Shown here piece after piece: positions 14,770 through 14,801 of a DNA stretch of 14,801 nt. Numbering within the stretch: position 1 is the stretch's first letter; each line of letters opens with the position of its first letter. A program made the translations under genes and the position numbers. Source of the stretch: Elusimicrobia bacterium HGW-Elusimicrobia-2 (lineage in GTDB: Bacteria > CG03); contig PHAM01000046.1 of the NCBI GenBank assembly GCA_002841685.1, forward strand, positions 1 through 14,801, read 5' to 3'. Below the pieces are notes generated by a model. The model did not search any database. It saw only the letters and a list, made by a program, of their open reading frames with translations, and was not told where the DNA came from.

Positions 14770-14801
14770 CCTCACAGAACCGGACTTGAAGTTTTCCCTC
14801 A
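14753..14801 (-). mobile_element. Possible 3' end of a group II intron (partial domain V and tail)
   Basis: Read on the minus strand, 14801-14777 resembles the distal half of group II intron domain V: a GAAA-containing loop, a two-base bulge and an ending GTCCGGTTC that would pair with GAGCCGGA just beyond the window edge. The following bases (14776-14753) include GGGG...CCCC, which could form a small domain VI-like hairpin. Group II introns end shortly after these elements, so the intron and any reverse-transcriptase gene would lie to the right of the window. The catalytic AGC triad is off-window, so this is a tentative match. Confidence 0.42.

Overview
The window looks like chromosome from an uncultured, outer-membrane-bearing (Gram-negative) bacterium of intermediate GC. 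Three consecutive genes make or export lipid A (lpxI, lpxB, an msbA-type ABC transporter). LpxI rather than LpxH, combined with a c-di-AMP cyclase and a tilS-hpt-ftsH block, suggests a deep-branching lineage such as Elusimicrobiota/Omnitrophota-like phyla. That placement is an inference and cannot be settled from this sequence.

Left part, plus strand (172-8898). A short AT-rich leader carries a perfect hairpin and a 21-bp direct repeat. It precedes a compact gene train: a lysostaphin-fold (LytM/M23) LysM lipoprotein without metal ligands (NlpD-like), a primary-type/RpoS-like sigma-70 factor, apt, lpxI, lpxB, msbA and a glycerol-dehydrogenase-like enzyme. The genes touch or overlap, with three successive 4-base GTGA junctions. 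Next come an ECF sigma factor broken by an in-frame TAA, its intact zinc-finger anti-sigma factor, and a PP-loop ATPase of the ThiI/MnmA-like sulfur-transfer superfamily.

Right part, minus strand (14722 down to 8879). This is a second, equally tight operon: tilS, hpt, ftsH, folE, cdaA/dacA, a 28-codon membrane micro-ORF in the place where cdaR/ybbR often sits, pdxJ, and an 89-aa membrane protein. Every junction overlaps. It converges on the plus-strand operon with a 20-bp tail-to-tail overlap and no visible terminator.

The right edge (about 14753-14801, minus strand) resembles the 3' end of a group II intron (part of domain V), just upstream of tilS. A 10-bp perfect inverted repeat links that element to the tilS start codon. 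No rRNA, tRNA, CRISPR array or complete insertion sequence was seen. No gene-free stretch exceeds 300 bases; the longest is positions 1-171. Most of the window is conserved housekeeping. The points that merit a second look are the 28-aa CdaR-like microprotein, the metal-less NlpD-sigma pair, the interrupted ECF sigma gene and the tilS leader.
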